From Thomasclavelia ramosa DSM 1402 (GTDB lineage: Bacteria; Bacillota_I; Bacilli_A; Erysipelotrichales; Coprobacillaceae): a stretch of 64,000 bases of DNA. The stretch spans positions 2,294,001 to 2,358,000 of the forward strand of contig NZ_CP036346.1 of NCBI RefSeq assembly GCF_014131695.1, read 5' to 3'. This document shows positions 20,597 to 29,346 of this stretch, piece after piece; position 1 is the first letter of the stretch, and the number at the start of each line of letters is the position of its first letter. The position numbers and the translations under genes were made by a program. The notes under the pieces are model-generated. The model had not been told where the DNA came from and did no database searches. It worked only from the letters and a program-made list of their open reading frames with translations.

Positions 20597-20665
20597 TTAC
20601 TATCTTAGCATTATCAATTTTAAAAATTATTCTTTTTCATATTTATAAAAGGCTTTTCAAAATAT

Positions 20666-20708
20666 GAAAAAAGTGTCACGGTTTATATGGGAGAGGGGCC
20701 GTGACACT
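20666..20708 (-). terminator. Strong intrinsic terminator ending the structured RNA
   Basis: AGTGTCACGG pairs with CCGTGACACT over 10 bp with a 17-base loop. Six T follow on the minus strand. It is about 95 bp upstream of the GH1 start. Confidence 0.85.
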
Positions 20709-20907
20709 ATACATGATATTATATCAGTCTTAAAAAAAGTTGTCTAGACTATTTCAATAAAAAGGAGTTAGGACTGGGATGTCCTAACTTTGTGGGGAGG
20801 GAAGAATAAATTCTTCCTTCATTTTGTGCTTATGCACATTTGGGATAAAGTGGTTCATTACTGAACCGCCCTTATAATAGCATATAAATTTCAAAAAGGA
20901 AATTTAT
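20667..20907 (-). ncRNA. Candidate multi-hairpin small RNA or structured 3' UTR with UCCC loops
   Basis: The gap 20576-20980 holds no gene but six consecutive perfect or near-perfect hairpins. Their arms are 20885-20892/20899-20906, 20850-20857/20862-20869, 20825-20829/20834-20838, 20800-20807/20810-20817, 20766-20774/20781-20789 and 20672-20681/20699-20708. On the minus strand the last has a 10-bp stem and six T, a strong terminator. Read on that strand, single-stranded parts carry CCCCTCTCCC, ATCCCA, CTCCCC and TATCCCAAA, that is, repeated UCCC motifs as in Firmicute regulatory RNAs such as RsaE-type RNAs. No clear promoter is seen, so it could be the 3' UTR of the ATP-grasp operon. It resembles no riboswitch I recognise. 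Confidence 0.45.
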
Positions 20908-20980
20908 TTTAACACAAATTTAACAAATATTGATAATATGGTAATATTTTTAACTTGAACACCTTAAAAATGTATTTAAA

Positions 20981-22186
20981 TTATCGCCAATTACTACCAT
21001 CACATCGCTTCAAAAATTCATTAATTAAATAGTCTAAATGCTCTTGATTTTCTGTTCTAACCATGTAAACATGATTACCCATCGCTGCACTTAAAACTTC
21101 AGGGACATCAACATCAAGCATAATATTTCCACCGAACTGACTAATTAACTGGTCATGATCAAACATATAACCAATATCATTACGACGACCAATATATGCA
21201 ACTAAATATTTCTGCTTTAGTTCTATAAAACATTTATCATAAATTACCATATCAGCCCAAATTGTATAAACGTCACTTTCATAACTGAAATTTATCATAT
21301 CTGGCATATAAGCCCCCGGAGCTCGCATATTGACTTCTAAACCAACTAAATCACCTTTTTTCCCTAAACCTTCTTTATCTGAATCAAGTCTGAAAAATTC
21401 GAAATGGAAAAAACGACTTCTTGTATCAAAAGCTTTAACTACTTTCGTTCCAATTTCTTCTATATCACTACCAGCAACAAAACGATTACAAAAAGCAGTG
21501 TCACAATGCTCATTTACATTATCCATAATTGAATTTAACATAATCGTGCTATTGGCGATTAAAACATTTTTATTACTGTCGGTAATTCCGTCAAAAGTTT
21601 CAACATGTCCGTTGACATATTCTTCCATAATATAAACACGCTCATCTTTAGTAGCAAAAAAATATTCTAATTCTGCTTGATTATTCAGTTTATAAGTAGA
21701 TGTAGCTCCAACCCCATTATCCGGCTTTACCACAACTGGATACCCGACCGCATCAATAAAATTCAAAGCATTTTCAAAAGTATCAATTAGACAATATCGT
21801 GCCACATTCAAACCAACACTTTCATAAACGGCTTTCATCTTTGATTTGTATTTCATCACTGCCAAATCTTCAAATTTAGTACCACTGCATATATTAAAAT
21901 CACTGCGAATTCGTGCATCAGTCTCCAACCAATATTCATTTTGACTTTCAACAAAATCAATTCGACCATACTTACTAATATAATAAGCTACCGCTTTATA
22001 TACTTCATCATAATTTTCCAAACTATTAACACGATAATACTCACTTAAACTTTCTTTTGTTTCATTGCTAATCTCACTATATTGAGCATCTCCAATTCCT
22101 AAAACATTTACTCCACGGTTTTTTAATCGAGAACAAAAGTTATGAAAATATAAAGGAAAATGCGGTGAAATAAATACTACATTCAT
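20981..22186 (-). CDS. ATP-grasp protein, second copy in operon
   Basis: ATP-grasp ligase-like protein of 401 residues. An N-terminal pre-ATP-grasp fold starts FISPHFPLYFHNFCSRLKNRG. The ATP-binding core carries VVKPDNGVGATSTY (phosphate loop), EEYVNG, and the Mg-binding FHFEFF and GLEVNMRAPGAYMPDM. These are the features of carboxylate-amine or carboxylate-thiol ligases, which activate a carboxylate as acyl phosphate. It is a paralogue of the gene at 22936 and lies 12 bp behind an esterase gene. A long structured, gene-free stretch follows. The substrate is unknown; one family possibility is a short peptide or amino-acid conjugate (inference). Confidence 0.8.
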   Translation of the reverse strand: MNVVFISPHFPLYFHNFCSRLKNRGVNVLGIGDAQYSEISNETKESLSEYYRVNSLENYDEVYKAVAYYISKYGRIDFVESQNEYWLETDARIRSDFNICSGTKFEDLAVMKYKSKMKAVYESVGLNVARYCLIDTFENALNFIDAVGYPVVVKPDNGVGATSTYKLNNQAELEYFFATKDERVYIMEEYVNGHVETFDGITDSNKNVLIANSTIMLNSIMDNVNEHCDTAFCNRFVAGSDIEEIGTKVVKAFDTRSRFFHFEFFRLDSDKEGLGKKGDLVGLEVNMRAPGAYMPDMINFSYESDVYTIWADMVIYDKCFIELKQKYLVAYIGRRNDIGYMFDHDQLISQFGGNIMLDVDVPEVLSAAMGNHVYMVRTENQEHLDYLINEFLKRCDGSNWR

Positions 22187-22198
22187 ATGTAATTCCCC

Positions 22199-22936
22199 CT
22201 ATAAAATATGATTTATAAAATACGGCAATTGAATTTGCCACCAGTCCCAATCATGATTAACATCATATCCCCAATAATCAATCCAAGCTGGAATATCCTT
22301 ATTCTCCAATAATTCTTGCATACGATGAGTTGAATAGATCATTTCATCTTCCCAGGCACCTTGACCACAGCATAGAATAATATCACAATGGCGGTACATT
22401 TCTACATATGGATGATCATATGACATTCCTTCTAAATATTGAATAGGACTATTATTATAAAGTCTCTCATCATGATAATTACCAAAAAATAAATCACTAT
22501 CATAATATCCACTCAAACAAATGCATCCTTGAAATATATCAGGTCGCCTAAACATAAAATTAGCTGCATGAGTCGCTCCCATTGAACATCCTGTAGTATA
22601 TATTTTTTGACCAGTACCATTAATATCAAAAATTCTTGGAATTAGTTCATTCATAACATAATAGTACCACTGCTCCATCATATAAGTACGATGCGGTCCA
22701 TTTCCGCCTTCATCAGACCAACATTCCCCATCAATACTATCTAAACAAAATACTTGTATTGATCCCGCTTCGATCTTGTCTGCAATCACACTTACCATAC
22801 CAAAATTCTCAAAATCATAAAACCGACCATCTTGAGCAGGAAAAACTAATAGCGGAATGCCGGTATGCCCATAGATTTTAAATTCCATTTCTCTATTTAA
22901 ACAATTACTATATTCTTTAAAATATTCAACTTTCAT
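22199..22936 (-). CDS. Alpha/beta-hydrolase esterase between two ATP-grasp genes
   Basis: Esterase-D-like alpha/beta hydrolase of 245 residues. The nucleophile elbow is TTGCSMGATHA with Ser118, and the probable catalytic His228 lies in YDVNHDWDWW. No signal peptide or membrane helix is visible, so it acts in the cytoplasm. It overlaps the upstream ATP-grasp gene by one base and sits 12 bp ahead of the downstream one, so it is translated with both. It may hydrolyse or transfer an acyl or ester group on the product of the ligases. That role is inference from neighbours only. Confidence 0.8.
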   Translation of the reverse strand: MKVEYFKEYSNCLNREMEFKIYGHTGIPLLVFPAQDGRFYDFENFGMVSVIADKIEAGSIQVFCLDSIDGECWSDEGGNGPHRTYMMEQWYYYVMNELIPRIFDINGTGQKIYTTGCSMGATHAANFMFRRPDIFQGCICLSGYYDSDLFFGNYHDERLYNNSPIQYLEGMSYDHPYVEMYRHCDIILCCGQGAWEDEMIYSTHRMQELLENKDIPAWIDYWGYDVNHDWDWWQIQLPYFINHIL

Positions 22937-24129
22937 TAACAGACCTCCTTTAATACCTTATCAATAAAATCATTTACTTCATCCATTGTTTCAAAGCGAG
23001 CAGTATATGTATAATTTCCCATCGCTCCTGATAAAATATCCGGCATTCTTTCGTTCATTACAATATGATTACCATACATTGCCATCAAAGCATCATCGTT
23101 ATAATAATATTTCTTGCCATCACGGCGTCCACAATAGATACAATGATAGGAACGATTAGTATAATATTCACTATGATTGTATGTGACCATATCTGCATAG
23201 ATATTATAAACATCAATATCATTAGCCCAGTTCATCATATCTGGCGTATAACCACCAGGTGGTCGCATATTAACTTCTAAACCAATAAAATCACCTTTAT
23301 TTCCTAAGCCAGGTCGATCTTCTAATAATTGAAAGAACTCACAGTGAAAGAATCTAGCGTTCACTGGAAACTCCTTTACTACACTACGCCCTAATTTTTG
23401 TAATTCCTCAGGAATTTTTCGCAAAGAATAATAGTGAATATTACTATGATTATTAACTACATCCATAATTGAATTAGGAAAAACATGTGATGTTTCAAAT
23501 AATACCTGATGCTCATTATTAGCAATTCCATCATATGAAAGAATCAAACCATTAACAAATTCTTCCATAATATATTGGGTAATATGATCAATATTATAGA
23601 ACTCCTCTAACTCTTGATCATTATTAATTTTATATGTCGCAGCTGCTCCAACACCATTGTCAGGTTTAACAACAACGGGATAACCCACTTCACTTATAAA
23701 CTTCCTACCATTTTCTAAAGTATTGACAAGATGATAGCGAGCTGTTTTTACCCCAGCTTTTTGATAATAAGCTTTCATTCCTGACTTAGTTTTAAAAATC
23801 TTGGTAATATCTTCTTTCATCCCCGTATTGACATTAAAATCTGTTCTTAATTTGGCGTCGAGTTCTAACCAATATTCATTATTTGACTCAAGCCAGTCAA
23901 TTTTTCCATATTTACTTGCTAAATATGCTACACAACGATATACATTATCGTAATTTTCCATGTTATTAACATAACAGTATTCAGTAACTGAATTTTTAAG
24001 TTCTTCACTAATACTTTCGTTTGGCATGTCCCCAATTGCCAAAACATTAACACCATGGTTTTTCATTCGATCACAAAAGTTCCAATAATTCTTGGGAAAC
24101 ATTGGTGATATAAATAAAAAATTCATCAA
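22936..24129 (-). CDS. ATP-grasp protein, first gene of the operon
   Basis: ATP-grasp protein of 397 residues, parallel to the 20981 paralogue throughout. Landmarks are FISPMFPKNYWNFCDRMKNHG, VVKPDNGVGAAATY, EEFVNG, FHCEFF and GLEVNMRPPGGYTPDMM. The SD is GGAGGGGT-like. Its product overlaps the esterase start by one base. Two diverged ligases of the same fold in one operon suggest either two similar ligation steps or a heteromeric enzyme. No precursor-peptide gene was found nearby on either strand. Confidence 0.8.
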   Translation of the reverse strand: MMNFLFISPMFPKNYWNFCDRMKNHGVNVLAIGDMPNESISEELKNSVTEYCYVNNMENYDNVYRCVAYLASKYGKIDWLESNNEYWLELDAKLRTDFNVNTGMKEDITKIFKTKSGMKAYYQKAGVKTARYHLVNTLENGRKFISEVGYPVVVKPDNGVGAAATYKINNDQELEEFYNIDHITQYIMEEFVNGLILSYDGIANNEHQVLFETSHVFPNSIMDVVNNHSNIHYYSLRKIPEELQKLGRSVVKEFPVNARFFHCEFFQLLEDRPGLGNKGDFIGLEVNMRPPGGYTPDMMNWANDIDVYNIYADMVTYNHSEYYTNRSYHCIYCGRRDGKKYYYNDDALMAMYGNHIVMNERMPDILSGAMGNYTYTARFETMDEVNDFIDKVLKEVC

Positions 24130-24229
24130 ACCCCTCCTTTATTGTATACAATGACTTTTCATTGCTTAACATAATTATAACATACAAGTTAAAAACATGT
24201 TTAAAATATATTAAATCAATCTTTATAAA

Positions 24230-24262
24230 CAAAAAAATCATCAATTATTATAATCGATGATT
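24230..24262 (-). terminator. Terminator of the type IV pilus operon
   Basis: An 11-bp stem (24236-24246 with 24252-24262, one G-U pair) is followed on the minus strand by seven T. Confidence 0.85.
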
Positions 24263-24265
24263 AAT

Positions 24266-25123
24266 TTATTTAACTGGTTTTAAAGAATTCGCATTAGCTT
24301 CAATAACTGCATAAGTATGTCTTATACCACTCGTGTCGTTCTCACTTTTTAAAACAGCTTTGGCTGTTCCGGTATATTTTGAATAATTTCCCTCTTTAAT
24401 ACCTCCAGTAAAAATATAACGAGTTATTTGAAATTCTTCTTTAGTTTCAGCCATTTCATTTGTAATCCGTTTGCTTGAAACCGTTAAAGTAAATGTTGCG
24501 TCAGATCCATCACCATTTTTACCATGATCATTCACATAAATTCTAAATGAACATAAACTAATATCAATTCCCATTTCTTTTAGTTTGGCTTCATATTTAA
24601 TACCAAAATTCGGTCCATTAGAATCCATTACAACTTTTCCACTCTTGCTGAAATATTCTTCCCACATATCACCAAACAATATTAAAAAACCCCGTCGGAC
24701 ACGATCAGCGATATTATCCATATAATAGACTTCGTCTTTAGATATATACAATTTACCATTTTCATATATAACATAACATGAACCATCCTCTACCTTATAA
24801 CAAAAGAAACCGACATCATCACGTGTATCATTAGGATAGATACTGACCAGCTCCCCTTTCAAGGCCGTTCTTTTTAAAATTTTACCATCGCTATCTTTTA
24901 AGGCAATATCATCTAATTTTGTCGCTCCATTGACTTCACTACATAATTTTTTGGCTTCAACTTGTGCTGCAGTCAATACTTTATCACCCTCAGCTAAATA
25001 TATTTCCTCGTTACTATCACGATAATAATTTGTTAAAGCAGGCCAGGCTAGAGCCGCTAATATCGCAAAAATCATCAAAACAACAACTATTTCAATTAAT
25101 GAAAAACCTCTCTTGCCTTTCAT
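24266..25123 (-). CDS. Type IV pilin-like protein (last gene of the pilus operon)
   Basis: Prepilin of 285 residues with a short leader MKGKRG and the class III signature G|FSLIEIVVVLMIFAILAALAW. The conserved Glu at +5 is present. The mature domain has scattered cysteines (Cys57, Cys98 and later) and a C-terminal region ending VIEANANSLKPVK. A WPA at the helix end is unusual for pilins. It is not abundant-type in size and is probably a minor pilin. It follows pilT by about 20 bp and ends the operon, ahead of a strong terminator. Confidence 0.8.
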   Translation of the reverse strand: MKGKRGFSLIEIVVVLMIFAILAALAWPALTNYYRDSNEEIYLAEGDKVLTAAQVEAKKLCSEVNGATKLDDIALKDSDGKILKRTALKGELVSIYPNDTRDDVGFFCYKVEDGSCYVIYENGKLYISKDEVYYMDNIADRVRRGFLILFGDMWEEYFSKSGKVVMDSNGPNFGIKYEAKLKEMGIDISLCSFRIYVNDHGKNGDGSDATFTLTVSSKRITNEMAETKEEFQITRYIFTGGIKEGNYSKYTGTAKAVLKSENDTSGIRHTYAVIEANANSLKPVK

Positions 25124-25143
25124 TCTCTAGCCCCCTTTATAAT

Positions 25144-26187
25144 TTATTGTAAATACTGTTTAAACTCTGAAATATCACTAGCACACTTTTTAGCTGTATC
25201 TAAAGTTATTTTTCCTTCACGCACTAGATTTGCAAGAGCATGATTTAAAGATATCATCCCTTCTTTTTTACCCGTTTGAATAACAGAATTGATCTGGTGG
25301 CCTTTATTATCACGAATTAAATTTCTAACTGCATCATTAGCACGCATTATTTCTACCGCAGCAACTCGTCCTATTCCGCTTGCATGAGGTAATAAAGTTT
25401 GTGTAATTACCGCATTTAAAACACCTGATAATTGAGTTCTAACTTGAGCCTGTTTATGCTGAGGAAAAATATCAATTATTCGATCAATTGTCTTAGCTGC
25501 CCCAATCGTGTGCAACGTTGAGAAAACTAAATGACCAGTTTCGGCTAATGTAATAACGGCACTGATTGTTTCGTAATCACGCATTTCACCAACTAAAATA
25601 ACATCCGGGTCTTCACGCATAGCAGAGCGTAATGCCATATCAAAATCTTTTACATCTTCACCAATTTCACGTTGATGAATTAATGCTTGTTTCTGTTTAT
25701 AAACATATTCAATTGGATCTTCAATTGTTAAAATATGACAATTTCTCTGTTTATTCACTAAATCAATCATTGCTGCTAGAGTAGTTGATTTACCACTTCC
25801 TGTCGGTCCTGTTACTAAAACTAAGCCTCTTGGTTCCATTGCAATCTGATTTAACACGGTGGGCATTTCTAATTGCTCTAATGTTAAAATTTCATCATTA
25901 ATAACCCTAATTGCAGCACAAATATTAGTTTGTTCATAATAAATATTGACCCGATAACGTTCCTCCCCAACATGATAGACAAAATCTGCATCTTCATGAC
26001 GATCAACATTATCAATCAATCGTTTTGGAATTAACTCCATAATCATTTTGATTAATTCATTTTGAGGAAACTCAATTGGATAATCTGCCAATAAACCATC
26101 CTGACGAACCTTTATTCCTGTATTAGCACTAATATGAATATCTGAACATTTATTATTTCGAGAAGCTTTTAAAATTTCATTTATCAT
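25144..26187 (-). CDS. pilT: Type IV pilus retraction ATPase PilT
   Basis: Hexameric secretion ATPase that powers pilus retraction (twitching, DNA uptake). Walker A is GPTGSGKS at about 127-134 of the 347-residue form. The Asp box is LTIEDPIEY, Walker B is VILVGEMRD and the His box STLHT. The PilT hallmark AxRNLIRxxK appears as AVRNLIRDNK, which distinguishes it from PilB. The frame opens with a GTG at 26196, but ATG 26187 has AGGTG about seven bases upstream. It sits directly behind pilB, so extension and retraction motors are made together. Confidence 0.92.
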   Translation of the reverse strand: MINEILKASRNNKCSDIHISANTGIKVRQDGLLADYPIEFPQNELIKMIMELIPKRLIDNVDRHEDADFVYHVGEERYRVNIYYEQTNICAAIRVINDEILTLEQLEMPTVLNQIAMEPRGLVLVTGPTGSGKSTTLAAMIDLVNKQRNCHILTIEDPIEYVYKQKQALIHQREIGEDVKDFDMALRSAMREDPDVILVGEMRDYETISAVITLAETGHLVFSTLHTIGAAKTIDRIIDIFPQHKQAQVRTQLSGVLNAVITQTLLPHASGIGRVAAVEIMRANDAVRNLIRDNKGHQINSVIQTGKKEGMISLNHALANLVREGKITLDTAKKCASDISEFKQYLQ

Positions 26188-26196
26188 TATTTTCAC

Positions 26197-27867
26197 CTAA
26201 TCACTATATACCTTAATTTTATTTAATTCTGCGACTGTCGTAATTCCATCTTTAACTAATTGTACCGCTTGATCTTGCAATGTTTCTAATCCTTGTTCTA
26301 AATTTAAATACTCTTTGATCTCGTCGATTTCAGCCTTTCTAGAAATCATCCTTCTTACTGTCCCATCAATTAAAATAATCTCATGAACAGCAATTCGTCC
26401 CTTATAACCCGTATTATTGCAATATGGACAACCTTTACCAATTGAAACTTTTTTAATATCTTCACCAACAGCAATCTTATCACTAGCCTTCGCTGGTACT
26501 TCTTCTTTGCATTTCGGACAAATTGTACGTACTAATCGTTGTGCTACAACCCCTACTAGTGAATTAGCGACTAAGTACGGCTCAACTCCCATATCTTCCA
26601 AACGAACGATTGCACTGACTGCATCATTCGTATGCAATGTTGACAATACTAAATGTCCTGTGATAGCAGCTCTAACTGAAATTTCAGCAGTTTCTGCATC
26701 TCGGGTTTCTCCAACCATAATAATATCTGGATCTTGACGCATTAATGATCTTAACCCGACTTCAAAAGTTAATCCCGCCATATTATTAACCTGTGTTTGA
26801 TTAATTCGCGGTAAGTTTTTTTCAACTGGATCTTCAATCGTTGAAATATTGATTTGCCTTTTAGAAATTGATTCTAACAACATATAGAGAGTAGTTGTTT
26901 TCCCACTCCCAGTTGGTCCTGTTACATATATGATTCCATGTGGCATATTGATCATACTTTCAATCTTATTATAATTATCAAGCGTCATTCCGTAAGTATC
27001 ACTTCGTGTAATTGGAGTATTTGAATTTAAGTACCGCATAACGATTTTTTCGCCAAATACGGTAGGAATTACAGATACACGCATATTTAATTCCAATCCC
27101 TCTACTCTTCCTACAAAATGACCATCTTGGGGTAATCTTTTTTCAGCAATATCAAGATTAGATAGAATTTTGATTCTTACAATAAGTGAATTTTGAATAT
27201 TTTTTTGTAGTGTCAAATAATCCACCAACATCCCATCGACCCGCATTCTTATAATTACTTTATCTTCAAACGGTTCAATGTGAATATCACTAGCATTATT
27301 GACATATCCTCGAGATAATAACGTATTAACTAGTTTTACAACAGGTGTATCATCTTCAGATTCATTGAAGAGATCAAGTGTATCTTCAACAACAATAGTA
27401 TTTAACTTAATATCATCTGCAATATCTAATGCTGCAACATCATTATAATAACGATCTATCGCTTTAGATACCTCTGCTTTAGTTGCTAAACAAACATTTA
27501 AATGCATTCCAGTAACAAGACGTACATCTTCAATTCCATAGAAGTTCAATGGATCACTTGTTACAATAGTTAATTGTTGATCAGTTAAATCAATCGCAAT
27601 AATATTATATTTATCAGCCATTGCACGCGGTATCTTTTGTACTGCATCTATATCAACCTTTATTTCGCTTAATTCAATTAACGGTTCTGCCAACTTATCG
27701 GACAAAGCTTCTAACATTTGATATTCACTTACAAATCCCAGATCAATTAAATGTTGACCTAAGCGTTTACTTCGATTAGACTTTTGCGCTTCTAATGCCA
27801 CATTTAATTGCTCATCATTTATATATCCATATTCCTTTAATACTTCACCAATTGGTATATTCCTCAT
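26197..27867 (-). CDS. pilB: Type IV pilus extension ATPase PilB
   Basis: GspE/PilB-family assembly ATPase. An MshEN/GSPII_E N-domain starts IPIGEVLKEYGYINDEQL. Walker A is GPTGSGKT at about 317-324 of the 556-residue form. The Asp box is STIEDPVEK, Walker B is IIMVGETRDAET and the His box STLHTNDA. The C-terminal zinc finger is CPKC ... CPYC (about 448-484). The open frame starts with a TTG at 27888 that overlaps the stop of the previous pilin. ATG 27867, with GGAAGG upstream, is the likelier start. Both Cys pairs of the zinc site are intact, unlike in some GspE relatives. Confidence 0.92.
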   Translation of the reverse strand: MRNIPIGEVLKEYGYINDEQLNVALEAQKSNRSKRLGQHLIDLGFVSEYQMLEALSDKLAEPLIELSEIKVDIDAVQKIPRAMADKYNIIAIDLTDQQLTIVTSDPLNFYGIEDVRLVTGMHLNVCLATKAEVSKAIDRYYNDVAALDIADDIKLNTIVVEDTLDLFNESEDDTPVVKLVNTLLSRGYVNNASDIHIEPFEDKVIIRMRVDGMLVDYLTLQKNIQNSLIVRIKILSNLDIAEKRLPQDGHFVGRVEGLELNMRVSVIPTVFGEKIVMRYLNSNTPITRSDTYGMTLDNYNKIESMINMPHGIIYVTGPTGSGKTTTLYMLLESISKRQINISTIEDPVEKNLPRINQTQVNNMAGLTFEVGLRSLMRQDPDIIMVGETRDAETAEISVRAAITGHLVLSTLHTNDAVSAIVRLEDMGVEPYLVANSLVGVVAQRLVRTICPKCKEEVPAKASDKIAVGEDIKKVSIGKGCPYCNNTGYKGRIAVHEIILIDGTVRRMISRKAEIDEIKEYLNLEQGLETLQDQAVQLVKDGITTVAELNKIKVYSD

Positions 27868-27884
27868 ATATTTCGTCCTTCCTA

Positions 27885-29309
27885 TCAATACATAGAATTC
27901 TTTTTATTAAAATAACTATATGGATTATCAATATCAATTCTATTTCCATTAATATTTGTACCATTGACTAGGTCTATTGTCAGATCAATAGTTTTATTAA
28001 ATGTAATAAATATTGATCTACCACCATTTGTAACATAAACTACATCATCTTTAATATACGCACTTTCCAAATACCAATCTCTTGAAATTATTTGCCAGCC
28101 AGATGATGCTGAAAGGCCTGGAGCACTGCCATCACCATCAAATACTTTTAAATAATATTGTTTTCTTCCATCAACATCCTCATATACCCAACTGCCTACA
28201 GGATACACAACTGTATTTAAATATGCTGGTATTTTGTTAATTTGTTCTTTAGTCAAACTATCTAATTTGTTCATTACCGTTTTTATTCTATTTTTTGTGC
28301 TTAACTCTAAGCAGTCATGTCCACTATCTGTAGTAGGATTCGTTGTTCCTAAATCTTCCCAATAATTTTCATGAATCCCATTCCATCCAGTAGGTCCATA
28401 TCCAGAATCGCCACCTTTATTGTCTAATTGTTTTAAACACTTATAGTAATGTCCATTTTCCGGATAATAAATTACATCATTAACTGTATATGCACTAAAT
28501 CTATCGTAATTTTTATCAATTTTTTTCCATTTTTGTTCTCTATCCGGTTCTGCACCGAAACCATAATTATTTTCTTGAGTGATTAATTGCCACCAATAAC
28601 CTTTATAATAAACAAAATCACCAATCATATAATGTCTTTGAACTCCATCAAATACACCTCTATTATTATAAGTATTTATACAATGTACTTGATCAGCTAC
28701 TGTAATATTATCATTACTTTCATCAGGTTCTTCTACATCAGGCTTATCATTAGTATCTATTATATTTATCCCCTTGATATAATAAATCCTATACGTATCA
28801 TTTACTTCGACCTGATTTGATGCACTAACTAAATAATCTTCTCCTCCAGCCTCAACTTTTAATTTCAAATTATCAAAAGAATAACTTTTAGCAGTACCAT
28901 AGACTAGCTCACTTTTTTTATTAAAATCATACTTTACATCTAGACGATACCCGTCATACCCCTTAACCTTAATTGACACGGTATAATTATCATAGTATTT
29001 ATCATCAAACACCTTTATTCCATCACGATATAATTTACCATCAATTATTGATAAATAGTGCCATCCTTCTCTTTCATACGGTGCCTCGTTATCGATTGCT
29101 AAATCTGTAACATAATTAATTTCATTATCAACATACTCAGCAATTCCATCTAATTTTTGTTTATTTTGATCGCTTAATTTTTGATCTCGAAAAAAATTAA
29201 GTGATGTAACAAGAATCGAGCCAACGATCGTCAAGAGGACCGTAGAGATCAATAAAACAACTGTGACTTCAATTAATGTCATACCATTATTATTCTTAAA
29301 TTGTTTCAT
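27885..29309 (-). CDS. Large minor pilin with CBM5/12-like repeats
   Basis: Prepilin of 474 residues. The leader MKQFKNNNG precedes G|MTLIEVTVVLLISTVLLTIVG, with Glu at +5. Residues 40-175 form a pilin globular domain. From 225 onward there are three or four short modules of one pattern: YMIGDFVYYKGYWWQL ... WKKI (227-264), YTVNDVIYYPENGHYYKC ... YWEDL (274-320), YPVGSWVYEDVDG ... GWQII (369-408) and a partial AYIKDDVVYVTNGGR (418-431). The Y-xxGDxVxY ... W layout resembles carbohydrate-binding modules 5/12 (chitin-binding type 3). If so, the pilus tip or shaft could bind glycans or chitin. It starts 37 bp behind the upstream pilin gene and its stop overlaps the pilB open frame. Confidence 0.8.
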   Translation of the reverse strand: MKQFKNNNGMTLIEVTVVLLISTVLLTIVGSILVTSLNFFRDQKLSDQNKQKLDGIAEYVDNEINYVTDLAIDNEAPYEREGWHYLSIIDGKLYRDGIKVFDDKYYDNYTVSIKVKGYDGYRLDVKYDFNKKSELVYGTAKSYSFDNLKLKVEAGGEDYLVSASNQVEVNDTYRIYYIKGINIIDTNDKPDVEEPDESNDNITVADQVHCINTYNNRGVFDGVQRHYMIGDFVYYKGYWWQLITQENNYGFGAEPDREQKWKKIDKNYDRFSAYTVNDVIYYPENGHYYKCLKQLDNKGGDSGYGPTGWNGIHENYWEDLGTTNPTTDSGHDCLELSTKNRIKTVMNKLDSLTKEQINKIPAYLNTVVYPVGSWVYEDVDGRKQYYLKVFDGDGSAPGLSASSGWQIISRDWYLESAYIKDDVVYVTNGGRSIFITFNKTIDLTIDLVNGTNINGNRIDIDNPYSYFNKKNSMY

Positions 29310-29346
29310 CTTAATCTCCCCTTCCCTCTTTATTTCTAAACTATGA

